Source: an uncultured Sphingomonas sp.
GTDB lineage: Bacteria > Pseudomonadota > Alphaproteobacteria > Sphingomonadales > Sphingomonadaceae
NCBI GenBank assembly: GCA_946482655.1
Contig: CAMLSA010000013.1
Location: forward strand, 1 to 44,476
Reading direction: 5' to 3'
Length of the DNA stretch: 44,476 nucleotides
Position numbers and translations under genes: made by a program. Under the pieces are notes generated by a model. That model was not told the origin of the DNA. It saw only the letters and a program-made list of their open reading frames with translations, and searched no databases. Below are positions 23,290 through 32,157 of this stretch, one piece after another. How positions within the stretch are numbered: the first letter of the stretch is position 1; each line of letters begins with the position of its first letter.

Positions 23290-24324
23290 ATGGCCCTCAT
23301 CCTTGGTATCGAATCGAGCTGCGACGAGACTGCGGCCGCGCTGGTGACGAGCGACGGCCGCATTCTCGCGCACCGGCTCGCCGGCCAGGAGGAGGCGCAT
23401 CGTCCATTCGGCGGCGTGGTGCCCGAGCTGGCCGCGCGCGCGCATGTCGAGATGGCGATCCCGCTGGTCGAGGCGGCGCTGGCCGATGCCGGCGTCACGC
23501 TCGCCGATGTCGACGCGATCGCCGCGACGGCGGGGCCCGGGCTGATCGGCGGAGTGATGGTCGGGCTGATGACCGGCAAGGCGCTCGCCCATTCCGCGGG
23601 CAAGCCGCTGATCGCGGTCAACCATCTGGAGGGTCATGCGCTGTCGCCGCGTCTCGTCGATCGCGAACTTGCCTTTCCCTATCTGCTGCTGCTCGTCTCG
23701 GGTGGCCATTGCCAGCTGCTGCTGGTCGGCGGTGTCGGCGATTATCGGCGCCTCGCCACCACCATCGACGATGCCGCAGGCGAGGCCTTCGACAAGACCG
23801 CCAAGCTGCTCGGTCTCGGCTTTCCCGGCGGTCCGGCGGTCGAGGCGACGGCGCTTCGCGGCGATGCTGAAGCGGTGCGGTTGCCGCGTCCGCTGGTCGG
23901 CAGCGGTGAGCCGCATTTCTCCTTTGCCGGCCTAAAGAGCGCGGTGCTGCGCGCGCGCGATTCGGGAGTGCATCGGCCCGAGGATATCGCCGCCAGCTTT
24001 CAGCAGGCCGTGGTCGATTGCCTCGTGGACCGCACCGCCCGCGCGATCGAGATCGTCGACGACGCCACTGCCCTGGTGGTGGCGGGCGGGGTCGCCGCCA
24101 ACCAGGCGGTGCGTGCCGCGCTGGGCGGTCTGGCCGAGCGGTCGGGGCTCGCTTTTGCCGCGCCGCCGCTGTGGCTGTGCACCGATAACGGCGCGATGAT
24201 CGCATGGGCCGGCGCCGAGCGCTTCGCGGTGGGGCTGATCGACGATATGGAGGTGCCGGCGCGGGCGCGCTGGCCGCTCGATCCCACCGCGGAGAGGGCG
24301 CGTGGCGCCGGAGTGAAGGCATGA
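23290..24324 (+). CDS. tsaD: tRNA threonylcarbamoyladenosine transferase TsaD
   Basis: A 344-residue ASKHA-fold protein that, with TsaB and TsaE, transfers threonylcarbamoyl to A37 of ANN-decoding tRNAs. The metal site is H112 and H116 in [12 protein letters not shown]. The N-terminal [48 protein letters not shown] and the C-terminal [13 protein letters not shown] and [12 protein letters not shown] segments are all canonical. The length is normal. The start codon ATG at 23290 is the first Met of the family N-terminus. It overlaps gpsA by 4 bases. Confidence 0.96.
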   Translation: MALILGIESSCDETAAALVTSDGRILAHRLAGQEEAHRPFGGVVPELAARAHVEMAIPLVEAALADAGVTLADVDAIAATAGPGLIGGVMVGLMTGKALAHSAGKPLIAVNHLEGHALSPRLVDRELAFPYLLLLVSGGHCQLLLVGGVGDYRRLATTIDDAAGEAFDKTAKLLGLGFPGGPAVEATALRGDAEAVRLPRPLVGSGEPHFSFAGLKSAVLRARDSGVHRPEDIAASFQQAVVDCLVDRTARAIEIVDDATALVVAGGVAANQAVRAALGGLAERSGLAFAAPPLWLCTDNGAMIAWAGAERFAVGLIDDMEVPARARWPLDPTAERARGAGVKA

Positions 24325-25316
24325 CGATGAAGCTGGAGAGCCTCGGTGTGATCGGCGGCGGCGCCTGGGGCACCGCGATGGCTCAGGTGATCGCCAGCGA
24401 CGGATCGGACGTGCTGCTCTGGGCGCGCGAGCCCGAAGTGGTCGAAGCGATCAACGAAAACCACAGCAATCCCCTGTTCCTGCCGGGAGTGGTGCTCGAT
24501 GAACGGATAAGCGCGACCGGCGATCTCGCCGCTTTGCGGGGGTGCGATGCGCTGGTGGTGGTTGTGCCGGCCCAGTTCCTGCGCGGCGTGCTTGCCGAGC
24601 TGCCGCATGCCGCGCGGCCGCTCGTGCTGTGCGCCAAGGGGATTGAGGCGGGCAGCCGCATGCTGATGTCCGAAGTCGCGGGAGCGGTGGTGCCTGGCGC
24701 ACCGATCGCGGTGCTGTCGGGGCCGACCTTCGCGCATGAGGTGGCGGCGGGGCAGCCGACCGCGATCACCCTGGCCTGCGCCGACGAGGCGACCGGCCTC
24801 GCCCTGGCCGAGCGGCTGCGGCGGCCTGGTTTCCGCCCCTATCTCTCGGGCGACGTGGTCGGCGCGGAAATCGGCGGCGCGGTCAAGAATGTGCTGGCGA
24901 TCGCCTGCGGCGTGGTGGAGGGTGCCGGGCTGGGGCAGAATGCCCGCGCCGCGCTGATCAGCCGCGGCTTCGCCGAGATGACGCGCTTCGGCATGGCGCG
25001 AGGGGCGAGGCAGGAGACGCTGGCGGGCCTATCGGGCCTTGGCGATCTCGTTCTGACCTGCTCGTCGGCCAGCTCGCGCAACTTCTCGCTGGGCCACGGG
25101 CTCGGCCGGGGTATTCCGCCCGCCGATCTGCTCCGCGATCGCCGAACCGTGGCCGAAGGCGCGTTCACCGCCCCCGTGCTCGCCGAGGCGGCCCGCGCGG
25201 CGGGGGTGGACATGCCGATCGTGGATGCGGTGTGCGCGCTGCTGAGGGGAAGCGCGACCGTCGACGACGTGGTGAGGGCGCTGTTGGCGCGCCCGCTGAA
25301 GCAAGAAGGGAAGTAA
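24321..25316 (+). CDS. gpsA: NAD(P)H-dependent glycerol-3-phosphate dehydrogenase
   Basis: A 331-residue enzyme reducing dihydroxyacetone phosphate to sn-glycerol 3-phosphate for phospholipid synthesis. The Rossmann motif is [16 protein letters not shown] (about 8-23). The catalytic Lys lies in [20 protein letters not shown], and the family signatures [29 protein letters not shown] and [19 protein letters not shown] are present. The start ATG at 24321 overlaps the tsaD stop (ATGA), giving MTMKLESLG; the second Met at 24327 is possible. The tsaD-gpsA pair is a common alphaproteobacterial arrangement. It is convergent with bamE. Confidence 0.95.
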   Translation: MTMKLESLGVIGGGAWGTAMAQVIASDGSDVLLWAREPEVVEAINENHSNPLFLPGVVLDERISATGDLAALRGCDALVVVVPAQFLRGVLAELPHAARPLVLCAKGIEAGSRMLMSEVAGAVVPGAPIAVLSGPTFAHEVAAGQPTAITLACADEATGLALAERLRRPGFRPYLSGDVVGAEIGGAVKNVLAIACGVVEGAGLGQNARAALISRGFAEMTRFGMARGARQETLAGLSGLGDLVLTCSSASSRNFSLGHGLGRGIPPADLLRDRRTVAEGAFTAPVLAEAARAAGVDMPIVDAVCALLRGSATVDDVVRALLARPLKQEGK

Positions 25317-25327
25317 GCCCTATTCTT

Positions 25328-25810
25328 TTAGTTCGGGTTGTCCGCCGTACCGCCGGCCTGGCCAACCGATCCGACCCGGCCGATATTGCCGAACAGCTCA
25401 CGGAAGAAGCCGCGCTTGCTGCCAAGTGTCGGGGTCTTGTCGCCCATCAGCGAAACGTTCGCGATCTTCTCCATGCCCGAGCGTTCGACTGAGCTGACAT
25501 TGCCCTTCTCGTCGAAATGGACCGCGAGTACCGTCTGGGCAAAGGGCTTCGGCGTGCGATAGCCGATCTGGCGGGTGTCGCGGGCGACATAATACCAGGT
25601 CCGATCCTTGTCGAACTGGCCCGCGAAGCTGGGTCGGCCCAGCGTCTTCGCCACCGATTCGCGGTTGTCGACGCCAGGTGCGACCGTGTTGATCAGCGTC
25701 GAATCAACCACATAGCCCTTATGATCGCGGGTGCGCGAGCAGCCGGCGGTCAGGCCCAACATGGCGATCGTTCCGGCGAGGAGCGCCGATCGCAACAGGG
25801 TCCGGGGCAT
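25328..25810 (-). CDS. bamE: Outer membrane assembly lipoprotein BamE (SmpA/OmlA)
   Basis: A 160-residue lipoprotein. The signal peptide MPRTLLRSALLAGTIAMLGL is followed by the lipobox LTAGC with the lipidated C24. The SmpA/OmlA domain follows, with VDSTLINTVAPGVDNRESVA, LGRPSFAGQFDKDRTWYYVA and TVLAVHFDEKGNVSSVE. BamE supports BamD in the beta-barrel assembly machine. The C-terminal 40 residues (SLMGDKTPTLGSKRGFFREL and a Gly-rich end) extend past the E. coli protein, as in other alphaproteobacteria. The ATG at 25810 has AAGGAGAA upstream; the ATG at 25831 would put seven charged residues before the signal peptide. Divergent from cbp3. Confidence 0.92.
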   Translation of the reverse strand: MPRTLLRSALLAGTIAMLGLTAGCSRTRDHKGYVVDSTLINTVAPGVDNRESVAKTLGRPSFAGQFDKDRTWYYVARDTRQIGYRTPKPFAQTVLAVHFDEKGNVSSVERSGMEKIANVSLMGDKTPTLGSKRGFFRELFGNIGRVGSVGQAGGTADNPN

Positions 25811-25962
25811 CCGCTTCTCCTTGAAACTCAAACTCGGTGGCGCCGGCCCTTGCGGCCCGCGCGATCCGCCTCAATATGCGCGGGAGCTACCCAGTGGCAA
25901 GATGGGCTCGCAAAGGATATGGGGCTGCGCTTGACGCCCGCCGAACGGGCTAAGGAAAACCG

Positions 25963-26487
25963 GTGAAAATTCTCAAGACTCTCTTCGGCATCGGCCCCGA
26001 TCCCCGTGCGGCGACGATCCCGCTCTACCGCTCGATCGTCGCCGAGGCGCGCCAGCCGGTCTGGTATGCCGACATGGGCGTGCCCGACACGCTGGACGGC
26101 CGCTTCGACATGATCGCAGCGGTGCTGTCGCTGGCGCTGATGCGGATCGACGCGATGGGCGACGAGGGCCGCGAGGCCGGCGCGCGGCTGACCGAGGTCT
26201 TCATAGATGACATGGACGGGCAGCTTCGCGAGATCGGCGTCGGCGACGTGATCGTCGGCAAGCATGTCGGCAACATGATGGCGGCGATGGGCGGCCGGCT
26301 CAGTGTCTATCGCGAGGCGATCGGCAATCCGGCGGCGTTGGAGGAGGCGCTGGTCCGCAATCTGTGGCGGGGCGAGCCGGGCGCCGAAGCCAAACCCGCG
26401 CTGGCCGCGGAGCGGATGCGATCGGTCGCGGCGCGGCTCGGGACCGTGGACCTTGACGATCTGCTCGCCAACGGGCTGCCGGGATGA
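25963..26487 (+). CDS. Ubiquinol-cytochrome c chaperone (Cbp3/UQCC1 family)
   Basis: A 174-residue protein of the family that helps mitochondrial cytochrome b enter the bc1 complex. Landmarks are LYRSIVAEARQPVWYADMGV near the start, DTLDGRFDMIAAVLSLALMR, and the strongly conserved ARLTEVFIDDMDGQLREIGV followed by GDVIVGKHVGNMMAAMGGRL. The GTG at 25963 gives the family N-terminus (MKILKTLFGI). It overlaps yceD by 4 bases and is divergent from bamE; the bamE / cbp3-yceD arrangement is common in alphaproteobacteria. Bacterial function is inferred from the yeast and human proteins. Confidence 0.88.
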   Translation: MKILKTLFGIGPDPRAATIPLYRSIVAEARQPVWYADMGVPDTLDGRFDMIAAVLSLALMRIDAMGDEGREAGARLTEVFIDDMDGQLREIGVGDVIVGKHVGNMMAAMGGRLSVYREAIGNPAALEEALVRNLWRGEPGAEAKPALAAERMRSVAARLGTVDLDDLLANGLPG

Positions 26488-27005
26488 CGCCGGAATTCTC
26501 GCGGCCGGTACGAATCGACACGCTCGGCGAGGGGGCCCGCACCATGACGATCGAAGCCGGTCCGGCCGAATGCAGGGCGCTGGCCCAACGTTTCGGCCTG
26601 GTGTCGCTTGGCAGCCTGTCGGCCGATGCGGCGCTGTATCGCCGAGGCGAGGCGATCCTCGCCGAAGGCCGGATCATGGCCTCGGCGGTCCAGGCTTGCG
26701 TGGCGAGCGGCGTGCCCGTCGCGACGGCGGTCGACGAGGCCTTCACCTTGCGCTTCGTGCCTGAGGGGCAGGAGCCGGTCGAGGAGATCGAACTCGACGC
26801 GGGGGATGTCGATACAATCGATTATCAAGGCGACGCGATCGACCTGGGCGAGGCGGTGGCCGAGACGCTGGCGCTGAGCCTCGATCCCTTTCCCCGCGCG
26901 CCCGATGCCGATGCGGTGCTCAAGGCCGCCGGAGTGCTGCCGGACGACGAGGTGGCGACGGGGCCGTTCGCGGCGCTGAAGGTGTTGAAGGACAAACTCA
27001 AATAG
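26484..27005 (+). CDS. YceD-family (DUF177) protein
   Basis: A 173-residue acidic protein. It matches DUF177: FSRPVRIDTLGEGARTMTIE at the start, then FGLVSLGSLSADAALYRRGE, AVQACVASGVPVATAVDEAF and IELDAGDVDTIDYQGDAIDL. The end (DPFPRAPDADAVLKAAG) follows the family, but its cysteine-containing tail variant is absent. In many bacteria yceD is linked to rpmF and to plsX/fabH, and it affects 23S rRNA in some. Here neither rpmF nor plsX follows; the next gene is nhaA on the opposite strand, only 5 bases away. Confidence 0.88.
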   Translation: MTPEFSRPVRIDTLGEGARTMTIEAGPAECRALAQRFGLVSLGSLSADAALYRRGEAILAEGRIMASAVQACVASGVPVATAVDEAFTLRFVPEGQEPVEEIELDAGDVDTIDYQGDAIDLGEAVAETLALSLDPFPRAPDADAVLKAAGVLPDDEVATGPFAALKVLKDKLK

Positions 27006-27010
27006 ACTCT

Positions 27011-28156
27011 CTATCGCGGGAGCGGGCTCGGCTGCGCTGCCCACCTCAGCACCGCGAACCCGCACATCGCCGACAGCAGCGATCCGGCGAGCACGCCGAT
27101 CCTGACCTCGTCGCCGAGCCGCGGATCATGGAAGGCGAGTCCGCCGATGAACAGGCTCATAGTGAAGCCGATCCCGCAGAGCAGGGCGACGCCATAGACC
27201 TGGATCCAGCGCGCGCCGGACGGGCGCTCGGCGAGACCGAAGGCAACCGCGAGGCGGACGCTGCCGAAAATGCCGATCTGCTTGCCGAGGAACAGCCCCG
27301 TCGCGATGCCGAGAGGCAGAGGCGCGAACAGGCCGGCAAGGCCGATACCCGCGAAGGACACACCGGCATTGGCAAAGCCGAACAAAGGCACGACCCCGAA
27401 GGCGACCCAGGGATGGAGCGCATGTTCGAGGCGGTGGAGAGTCGAATATTCCGCCTCCTTGCCGATCGGTATGGCGAAGGCGGCCAGCACGCCCGCGATC
27501 GTCGCATGCACGCCCGACAGCAGCACCGTGACCCACAGCCCGGCGGCGAGCAGCAGGAAAGGCCAGAGCGCGCGCGTCCCCAGCCGTCCCAGCGCAATCA
27601 TCGCGGCGAAGATCAGCGCCGCCGCGAGCAAGGCAGGCCCGCTGATGGCCGGCGTATAGGCGAGGGCGATGATCGCCACCGCACCCATATCGTCGACGAT
27701 CGCGACCGTCGTGAGGAACAGCTTGAGCGAGGCGGGCGCCCGGCTGCCAAGCAGGGCCAGCACGCCGATCGCGAACGCGATGTCCGTGGCGGTGGGAATT
27801 GCCCAGCCGCGCGACAATCCCGGCGTCTCGCCAGTCAGCGCCAGGTAGATCAATGCCGGCACCGCCATTCCCGCGGCCGCGGCGATGAAGGGAAGGATCC
27901 GGTCTGACCAGCGCGCGAGATGGCCGCTGACGAACTCGCGCTTTATCTCCAGTCCGACGAGGAGGAAGAACAGCGCCATCAGTGCGTCGTTGATCCAGTG
28001 CAGGACGTTCAGCGGCCCGACCTCTGCATGGAGCAGATCGAAATAGAGGCTGCCCGCTGGGCTGTTCGCCACGAGCATCGCGGCGGCGGCGGCGAGGATC
28101 AGGACGATCCCGCCCGCGGCCTGGGTGCCGAGAAAACGGCGGATCGGGGATATCAT
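27011..28156 (-). CDS. nhaA: Na+/H+ antiporter NhaA
   Basis: A 381-residue inner-membrane antiporter that exports Na+ (or Li+) in exchange for protons. The two adjacent Asp residues needed for ion binding are in TVAIVDDMGAVAIIALAYT. Other hallmarks are the N-terminal GGIVLILAAAAAMLVANSP, WINDALMALFFLLVGLEIKR, GWAIPTATDIAFAIGVLALL and the late GFTMSLFIGGLAF. The length and about twelve spans fit. It is transcribed after nadB with a 79-base gap that is relatively A/T-rich and may carry its own promoter. I could not recognise a known nhaA-associated RNA motif there. Confidence 0.95.
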   Translation of the reverse strand: MISPIRRFLGTQAAGGIVLILAAAAAMLVANSPAGSLYFDLLHAEVGPLNVLHWINDALMALFFLLVGLEIKREFVSGHLARWSDRILPFIAAAAGMAVPALIYLALTGETPGLSRGWAIPTATDIAFAIGVLALLGSRAPASLKLFLTTVAIVDDMGAVAIIALAYTPAISGPALLAAALIFAAMIALGRLGTRALWPFLLLAAGLWVTVLLSGVHATIAGVLAAFAIPIGKEAEYSTLHRLEHALHPWVAFGVVPLFGFANAGVSFAGIGLAGLFAPLPLGIATGLFLGKQIGIFGSVRLAVAFGLAERPSGARWIQVYGVALLCGIGFTMSLFIGGLAFHDPRLGDEVRIGVLAGSLLSAMCGFAVLRWAAQPSPLPR

Positions 28157-28235
28157 CCGAAGACCTTAGCCGCTCTCGAGTAAAATGTCGAAAACCCTAC
28201 AGAAATAGAGTCTGGTGATCGAAAGGGATGCGAGT

Positions 28236-29831
28236 TCAGGGCACCAGCACCGTGTCCTTCGCCTCGTCGAGCATGTCGGGATAGTCGAGCGTATAGTGCA
28301 GTCCGCGACTCTCCCTGCGGTGAAGTGCCGACCGCACGATCAGGTCGGCGACGTCGACGAGGTTGCGCAACTCGATCAGGTCGGGCGTGACGCGGAAATT
28401 GCCGTAATATTCGGCAACCTCCTGGCGGAGCAGCGCGACCCGGTGGGCGGCGCGCTCGAGCCGCTTGGTCGTCCGCACGATGCCGACATAATCCCACATG
28501 AAACGGCGGATCTCGCGCCAGTTGTGCTGGACGATCACCTCCTCGTCCGAATCCGTCACCCGGCTTTCATCCCACGGGCGGATCGTCGGAGGTTCGGGCA
28601 TCTCGTCGAAATGGCGCTTGATGTGCTCGGCGGCGGCGTCTCCGAAGACGAAGCATTCGAGCAGCGAGTTAGAGGCGAGGCGGTTCGCGCCGTGGAGGCC
28701 CGACTGGGTCACCTCGCCCGCCGCATAGAGGCCGGGCAGATCGGTGCGCCCGTCGAGATCGATGATCACGCCGCCGCAGGTGTAATGCGCCGCAGGAACG
28801 ATGGGAATCGGCTCCTTGGTGATATCGATGCCGAGGGTCAGCAGCCGCGCGTGGATCGTCGGGAAATGCTCGGTGACGAACTCGGCTGGCTTGTGACTGA
28901 TGTCGAGATGGACGTAGTCGAGGCCGAGCCGCTTGATCTCATGGTCGATCGCGCGGGCGACGATGTCGCGCGGGGCGAGCTCGGCGCGCTTGTCGAAGCG
29001 CGGCATGAAGCGGCGACCGGTGGTCGGCAGCTTCAATTGCCCGCCCTCACCGCGCATCGCCTCGGTGATCAGGAAGTTCTTGACCTCGAGATTATACAGG
29101 CAAGTCGGGTGGAACTGCATGAACTCCATGTTGGAGATGCGGCACCCCGCGCGCCACGCCATCGCGATCCCATCGCCGGTGGCGCCGCGGGGCGAGGTCG
29201 AGAAAGTGTAGGCGCGGCTCGCTCCCCCGGTCGCCAGCACTGTCGCGCGGGCGGTGAAACTCTCGATCTTCCCCGTGGAGCGGTCGACCGCATAGACACC
29301 CCAGACATGGCCGTCGCCCGAATAGCGTTCGCCGTGCCGGCTGGTGATCAGGTCGATCGCGGCACGGTCCGGGAAAAGGGTGATGTTGGGATGTTCTGTG
29401 GCAGCCTTTTCCAGCGCTATCTGGACCGCCTGGCCGGTCGAGTCGTTGACATGGACGATCCGGCGATGGCTGTGCCCACCCTCGCGAGTCAGGTGCCAAC
29501 GGTCGTCGCCGCCCCCGTCGGCGGGGTTGAAAGGCACACCGAGCGAGGCCAGCTTTTCGATCGAGAGCGGTGCATGTTCGACGACGAACTCGACTGCGGT
29601 TCGATTGTTGAGCCCCGCGCCGGCCACGATCGTGTCCTCGATGTGCGAATCGAAGGTGTCGCCGGCTTCGAGCACTGCGGCAATGCCGCCCTGCGCCCAG
29701 GCGGTCGATCCGTCCGAGATCCCCGCCTTGGCGAGCACGCCGACCTTGAAGCGATTGGCGAGGTTGAGCGCCGCGGTCAGCCCCGCGGCGCCCGAGCCGA
29801 TCACGACGACGTCGAAATTATAGGCGGCCAT
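28236..29831 (-). CDS. nadB: L-aspartate oxidase
   Basis: A 531-residue flavoenzyme that oxidises aspartate to iminoaspartate, the first step of NAD synthesis. The FAD-binding motif is FDVVVIGSGAAGLTAALNLA (6-25). Active-site and family segments include STAWAQGGIAAVL, GVPFNPADGG, FMQFHPTCLY, LITEAMRGEGGQL, the PAAHYTCGGV stretch, and LHGANRLASNSLLECFVFG. The succinate-dehydrogenase-like C-terminal domain is present. The ATG at 29831 gives the usual N-terminus; 29867 would add 12 residues. The start lies inside the last codons of the upstream ABC ATPase (14-base overlap). nadA and nadC are not in the window. Confidence 0.94.
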   Translation of the reverse strand: MAAYNFDVVVIGSGAAGLTAALNLANRFKVGVLAKAGISDGSTAWAQGGIAAVLEAGDTFDSHIEDTIVAGAGLNNRTAVEFVVEHAPLSIEKLASLGVPFNPADGGGDDRWHLTREGGHSHRRIVHVNDSTGQAVQIALEKAATEHPNITLFPDRAAIDLITSRHGERYSGDGHVWGVYAVDRSTGKIESFTARATVLATGGASRAYTFSTSPRGATGDGIAMAWRAGCRISNMEFMQFHPTCLYNLEVKNFLITEAMRGEGGQLKLPTTGRRFMPRFDKRAELAPRDIVARAIDHEIKRLGLDYVHLDISHKPAEFVTEHFPTIHARLLTLGIDITKEPIPIVPAAHYTCGGVIIDLDGRTDLPGLYAAGEVTQSGLHGANRLASNSLLECFVFGDAAAEHIKRHFDEMPEPPTIRPWDESRVTDSDEEVIVQHNWREIRRFMWDYVGIVRTTKRLERAAHRVALLRQEVAEYYGNFRVTPDLIELRNLVDVADLIVRSALHRRESRGLHYTLDYPDMLDEAKDTVLVP

Positions 29832-30783
29832 CGCCCCGGCCAGAAGAATTCTTGAGTTCGGCGGCATTGCTCTGTCGCGTGAGATTCAGGAAAACATCCT
29901 CCAGATCGGCTTCCTGGGTCGAGACGTCGACGATACCGAGCCCCTCTCTCTGGACCGCCGCCAGCACCTCGCCGGCGTTCACCTTGTCCTTGGAATAGGT
30001 TATGACGAGGGTGCGGCTGCCCTGCAACTCGACCTTGTCGAAGCAGACCGCGTCGGGCGCCTTGTCGAGATCGCGGTCGACCGTCACCGAAACGGCCTTC
30101 TCATGCGCCATGTCGACCAGTTTTCGGGTCGGCTCATTGGCGATGACGCGCCCTTGGTTGATGATCGCGATCCGATCGCACAGCTCCTCGGCTTCCTCGA
30201 GATAGTGCGTCGTCAGCACGACCGTCACGCCAGCGCGGTTGAGTTCGCGGATATATTGCCAGAGCTGCTGGCGCAACTCGACATCCACGCCCGCTGTCGG
30301 TTCGTCGAGGACGAGAACCGGCGGCGAATGGACCATCGCCTTGGCGACGAGCAGCCGCCGCTTCATGCCGCCGGACAGCGAGCGCGCATAGGCATCGGCC
30401 TTGTCGTGGAGATGGACCGCGCGGAGCAGTTGTTCGGTCAGCCGCCGGGATTTGGGGATGCCATAGAAGCCCGCCTGATTGTCGAGCGTCTCGCGCGGCG
30501 TGAAGAAGGGATCGAACACGATTTCCTGCGGCACGATCCCGATCGACGCCTTGGCATTGCGGGGATCCTTGTCGATGTCGAAGCCCCAGATGTTGACATG
30601 GCCGGCGGTCTTGTTGACCAGCCCCGCGAGGATGTTGATCGTCGTCGACTTGCCCGCGCCGTTCGGCCCCAGCAGCCCGAAAATCTCTCCGCGCGGTATG
30701 TCAAGATCCACGTCGAACAGGGCCTGCTTGCCGCCCTTGTATATCTTGGACAGCCCCCGGATACTGATCGCCGCATCGTTCAT
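29818..30783 (-). CDS. ABC transporter ATP-binding protein (YadG/CcmA-like)
   Basis: A 321-residue ATPase subunit. Walker A is GPNGAGKST (39-47), the signature is SLSGGMKRR (LSGGM 136-140), Walker B is VLVLDEPTAG (156-165), and the switch His is H193 in TTHYLEEAEEL. The C-terminal extension after residue 230 matches multidrug or polysaccharide-type exporters of the YadG group. Such ATPases work with a separate ABC-2 membrane subunit (YadH-like), but none is adjacent. Downstream is nadB (overlapping by 14 bases) and upstream a SPOR lipoprotein. The start at 30783 gives the family N-terminus MNDAAISIRGLSKIY; 30792 is also possible. Confidence 0.9.
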   Translation of the reverse strand: MNDAAISIRGLSKIYKGGKQALFDVDLDIPRGEIFGLLGPNGAGKSTTINILAGLVNKTAGHVNIWGFDIDKDPRNAKASIGIVPQEIVFDPFFTPRETLDNQAGFYGIPKSRRLTEQLLRAVHLHDKADAYARSLSGGMKRRLLVAKAMVHSPPVLVLDEPTAGVDVELRQQLWQYIRELNRAGVTVVLTTHYLEEAEELCDRIAIINQGRVIANEPTRKLVDMAHEKAVSVTVDRDLDKAPDAVCFDKVELQGSRTLVITYSKDKVNAGEVLAAVQREGLGIVDVSTQEADLEDVFLNLTRQSNAAELKNSSGRGDGRL

Positions 30784-30902
30784 GGCGCGGGGCATAGCGG
30801 GTGGAGGGGCGCGGTGCAAAGGGGGACAGTGGTGCCGGCGGCAATCGCGCGCGAGTCCCTCTGCCGGCGATTGGCCTCTCTCCCCGGTCATGTACCGGAT
30901 AG

Positions 30903-31721
30903 TCAGGTGCTGGGCGGCACCGGCAGGCAATCGAGACCCGCGCCGGCCGCTGCCGCACATATCGCGATCGCCTGGCTGCGGTCGCTGACCGGCCCCACGC
31001 GGATGCGGACAAGGGCGCTGCCGGGCACATCCTCATAACGCGGCACGAAATCGGCCGCCCCTTTCATTCGGCGGCGGATTCGCTCCCACGCGCCGCGCGC
31101 CGCGCCGTCGCCCGAATAGGCGCCGAGCTGGATGCGCCAGGGTGGGCCCGCGGCTGCCTTCATCGCGGGCTGGACGGCAGGGGCGGGGTGATTGTCGGAT
31201 GGCGCGATCAGCCGTTCGAGCGCGCCCGACGCGTAAGCCGCGAAGCGATTGGGCGGCACGAAAGGCGCTTCGGCAGCTATCTGGCTCGCCGCGATACAGA
31301 AGCGCGCCTGCGCGGGCGGCTGCGCGAAGAGATTATAGAGTCGCGTCATATGCGCGTCGAGCGCGCCCGCGCCGGCGAAGCGCGCGCCCTCGCTGCGGTA
31401 GGCGGCGGCGAGCGGCACGCGCTGACGGGCGAGCAGCTGGTTGTAGCTGGCGGCGATACCGAGCTTGCCGCTCCGGTCGCACGACAGCGCCGCGACGTTG
31501 AGCGCTGCGCGCAGGTGCCACGCGGCCTCGTCCGCCGAGAGGTTCCAGTTGAGCGCGCGAAGGCCGCCATCTCCGTGCGGGCCCGGCGGCCGTAGCGGTG
31601 GCGGACGTTCGGCAACCGGTGGCGGCATTGGCGGCTTGCCCTTCTGCGCGCAGCCGGCAAGAGCGAGTGTCGCGACGGCGAGCAGCGTCGCCAGGCGTTT
31701 TTCCCTTTCCGTGGAGCGCAT
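30903..31721 (-). CDS. SPOR-domain lipoprotein
   Basis: A 272-residue envelope protein. The signal peptide (RLATLLAVATLALAGC) carries a lipobox with C24. A Pro-rich linker (PPMPPPVAERPPPLRPPGP) follows, then a central helical region rich in Ala (DEAAWHLRAALNVAALSCDR, about 60-170). A C-terminal SPOR domain spans about 190-270 (WRIQLGAYSGDGAARGAWER, ALVRIRVGPVSDRSQAIAIC), which binds denuded glycan strands of septal peptidoglycan. The middle region is not recognised. The ATG at 31721 has the strong site GGAGGTAAG. The protein probably acts at the outer membrane or divisome. It is divergent from the CHCC zinc-finger gene. Confidence 0.8.
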   Translation of the reverse strand: MRSTEREKRLATLLAVATLALAGCAQKGKPPMPPPVAERPPPLRPPGPHGDGGLRALNWNLSADEAAWHLRAALNVAALSCDRSGKLGIAASYNQLLARQRVPLAAAYRSEGARFAGAGALDAHMTRLYNLFAQPPAQARFCIAASQIAAEAPFVPPNRFAAYASGALERLIAPSDNHPAPAVQPAMKAAAGPPWRIQLGAYSGDGAARGAWERIRRRMKGAADFVPRYEDVPGSALVRIRVGPVSDRSQAIAICAAAAGAGLDCLPVPPST

Positions 31722-31871
31722 TGCTCTTACCTCCCATGCACATCCTGCGGGGTGGCCGATCGTCTGTCAGGAGTCGCTGCGGTGACGCGAATCGATCTCG
31801 GGACGGGACGAATCGCTCGCTCGGGCTGGCGGAGCGTTGCGCGACTCCATGGTGCTTGCTAATCGCCGGAC

Positions 31872-32075
31872 ATGAGCAGCCAGCCTCCCGCGCCCGAAAC
31901 CGTTCATGTCGAATCCAGCCGTGTCGTCTGCGACGGCGCGAGCGATATCCCGGGTGGCGCCGCGCTCGGCCACCCGCGCGTGTTCATCGAGATCGATCCC
32001 GACATCGGCTATGCCGATTGCGGCTATTGCGATCGTCGCTTCGTGCTGAAGGGCGGCGGCGAAGCGCACCACTGA
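31872..32075 (+). CDS. CHCC-type zinc-finger protein (NDUFS6-like)
   Basis: A 67-residue protein with the zf-CHCC pattern: C20, H34, C50 and C53 (VVCDG, GHPRVFIEI, YADCGYCDRRF). The mitochondrial homologue NDUFS6 is a zinc-binding accessory subunit of complex I; in alphaproteobacteria small stand-alone versions are common. The N-terminal 12 residues are Pro/Glu-rich. It precedes tldD by 82 bases. The role in complex I assembly is inferred from homology; no nuo gene is in the window. Confidence 0.88.
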   Translation: MSSQPPAPETVHVESSRVVCDGASDIPGGAALGHPRVFIEIDPDIGYADCGYCDRRFVLKGGGEAHH

Positions 32076-32157
32076 TCGTCAGCACCAGCGTCAAATCCGC
32101 CCCGACGGGTCAATTATCGCTATTGGGGATCGGCTCCGAGCGCCTATATCGGGGCGC

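Noticed and set aside
28215..29855. 546-codon plus-strand ORF opposite nadB
   Set aside because: Mirror-frame artefact of a conserved enzyme gene with no independent signal.
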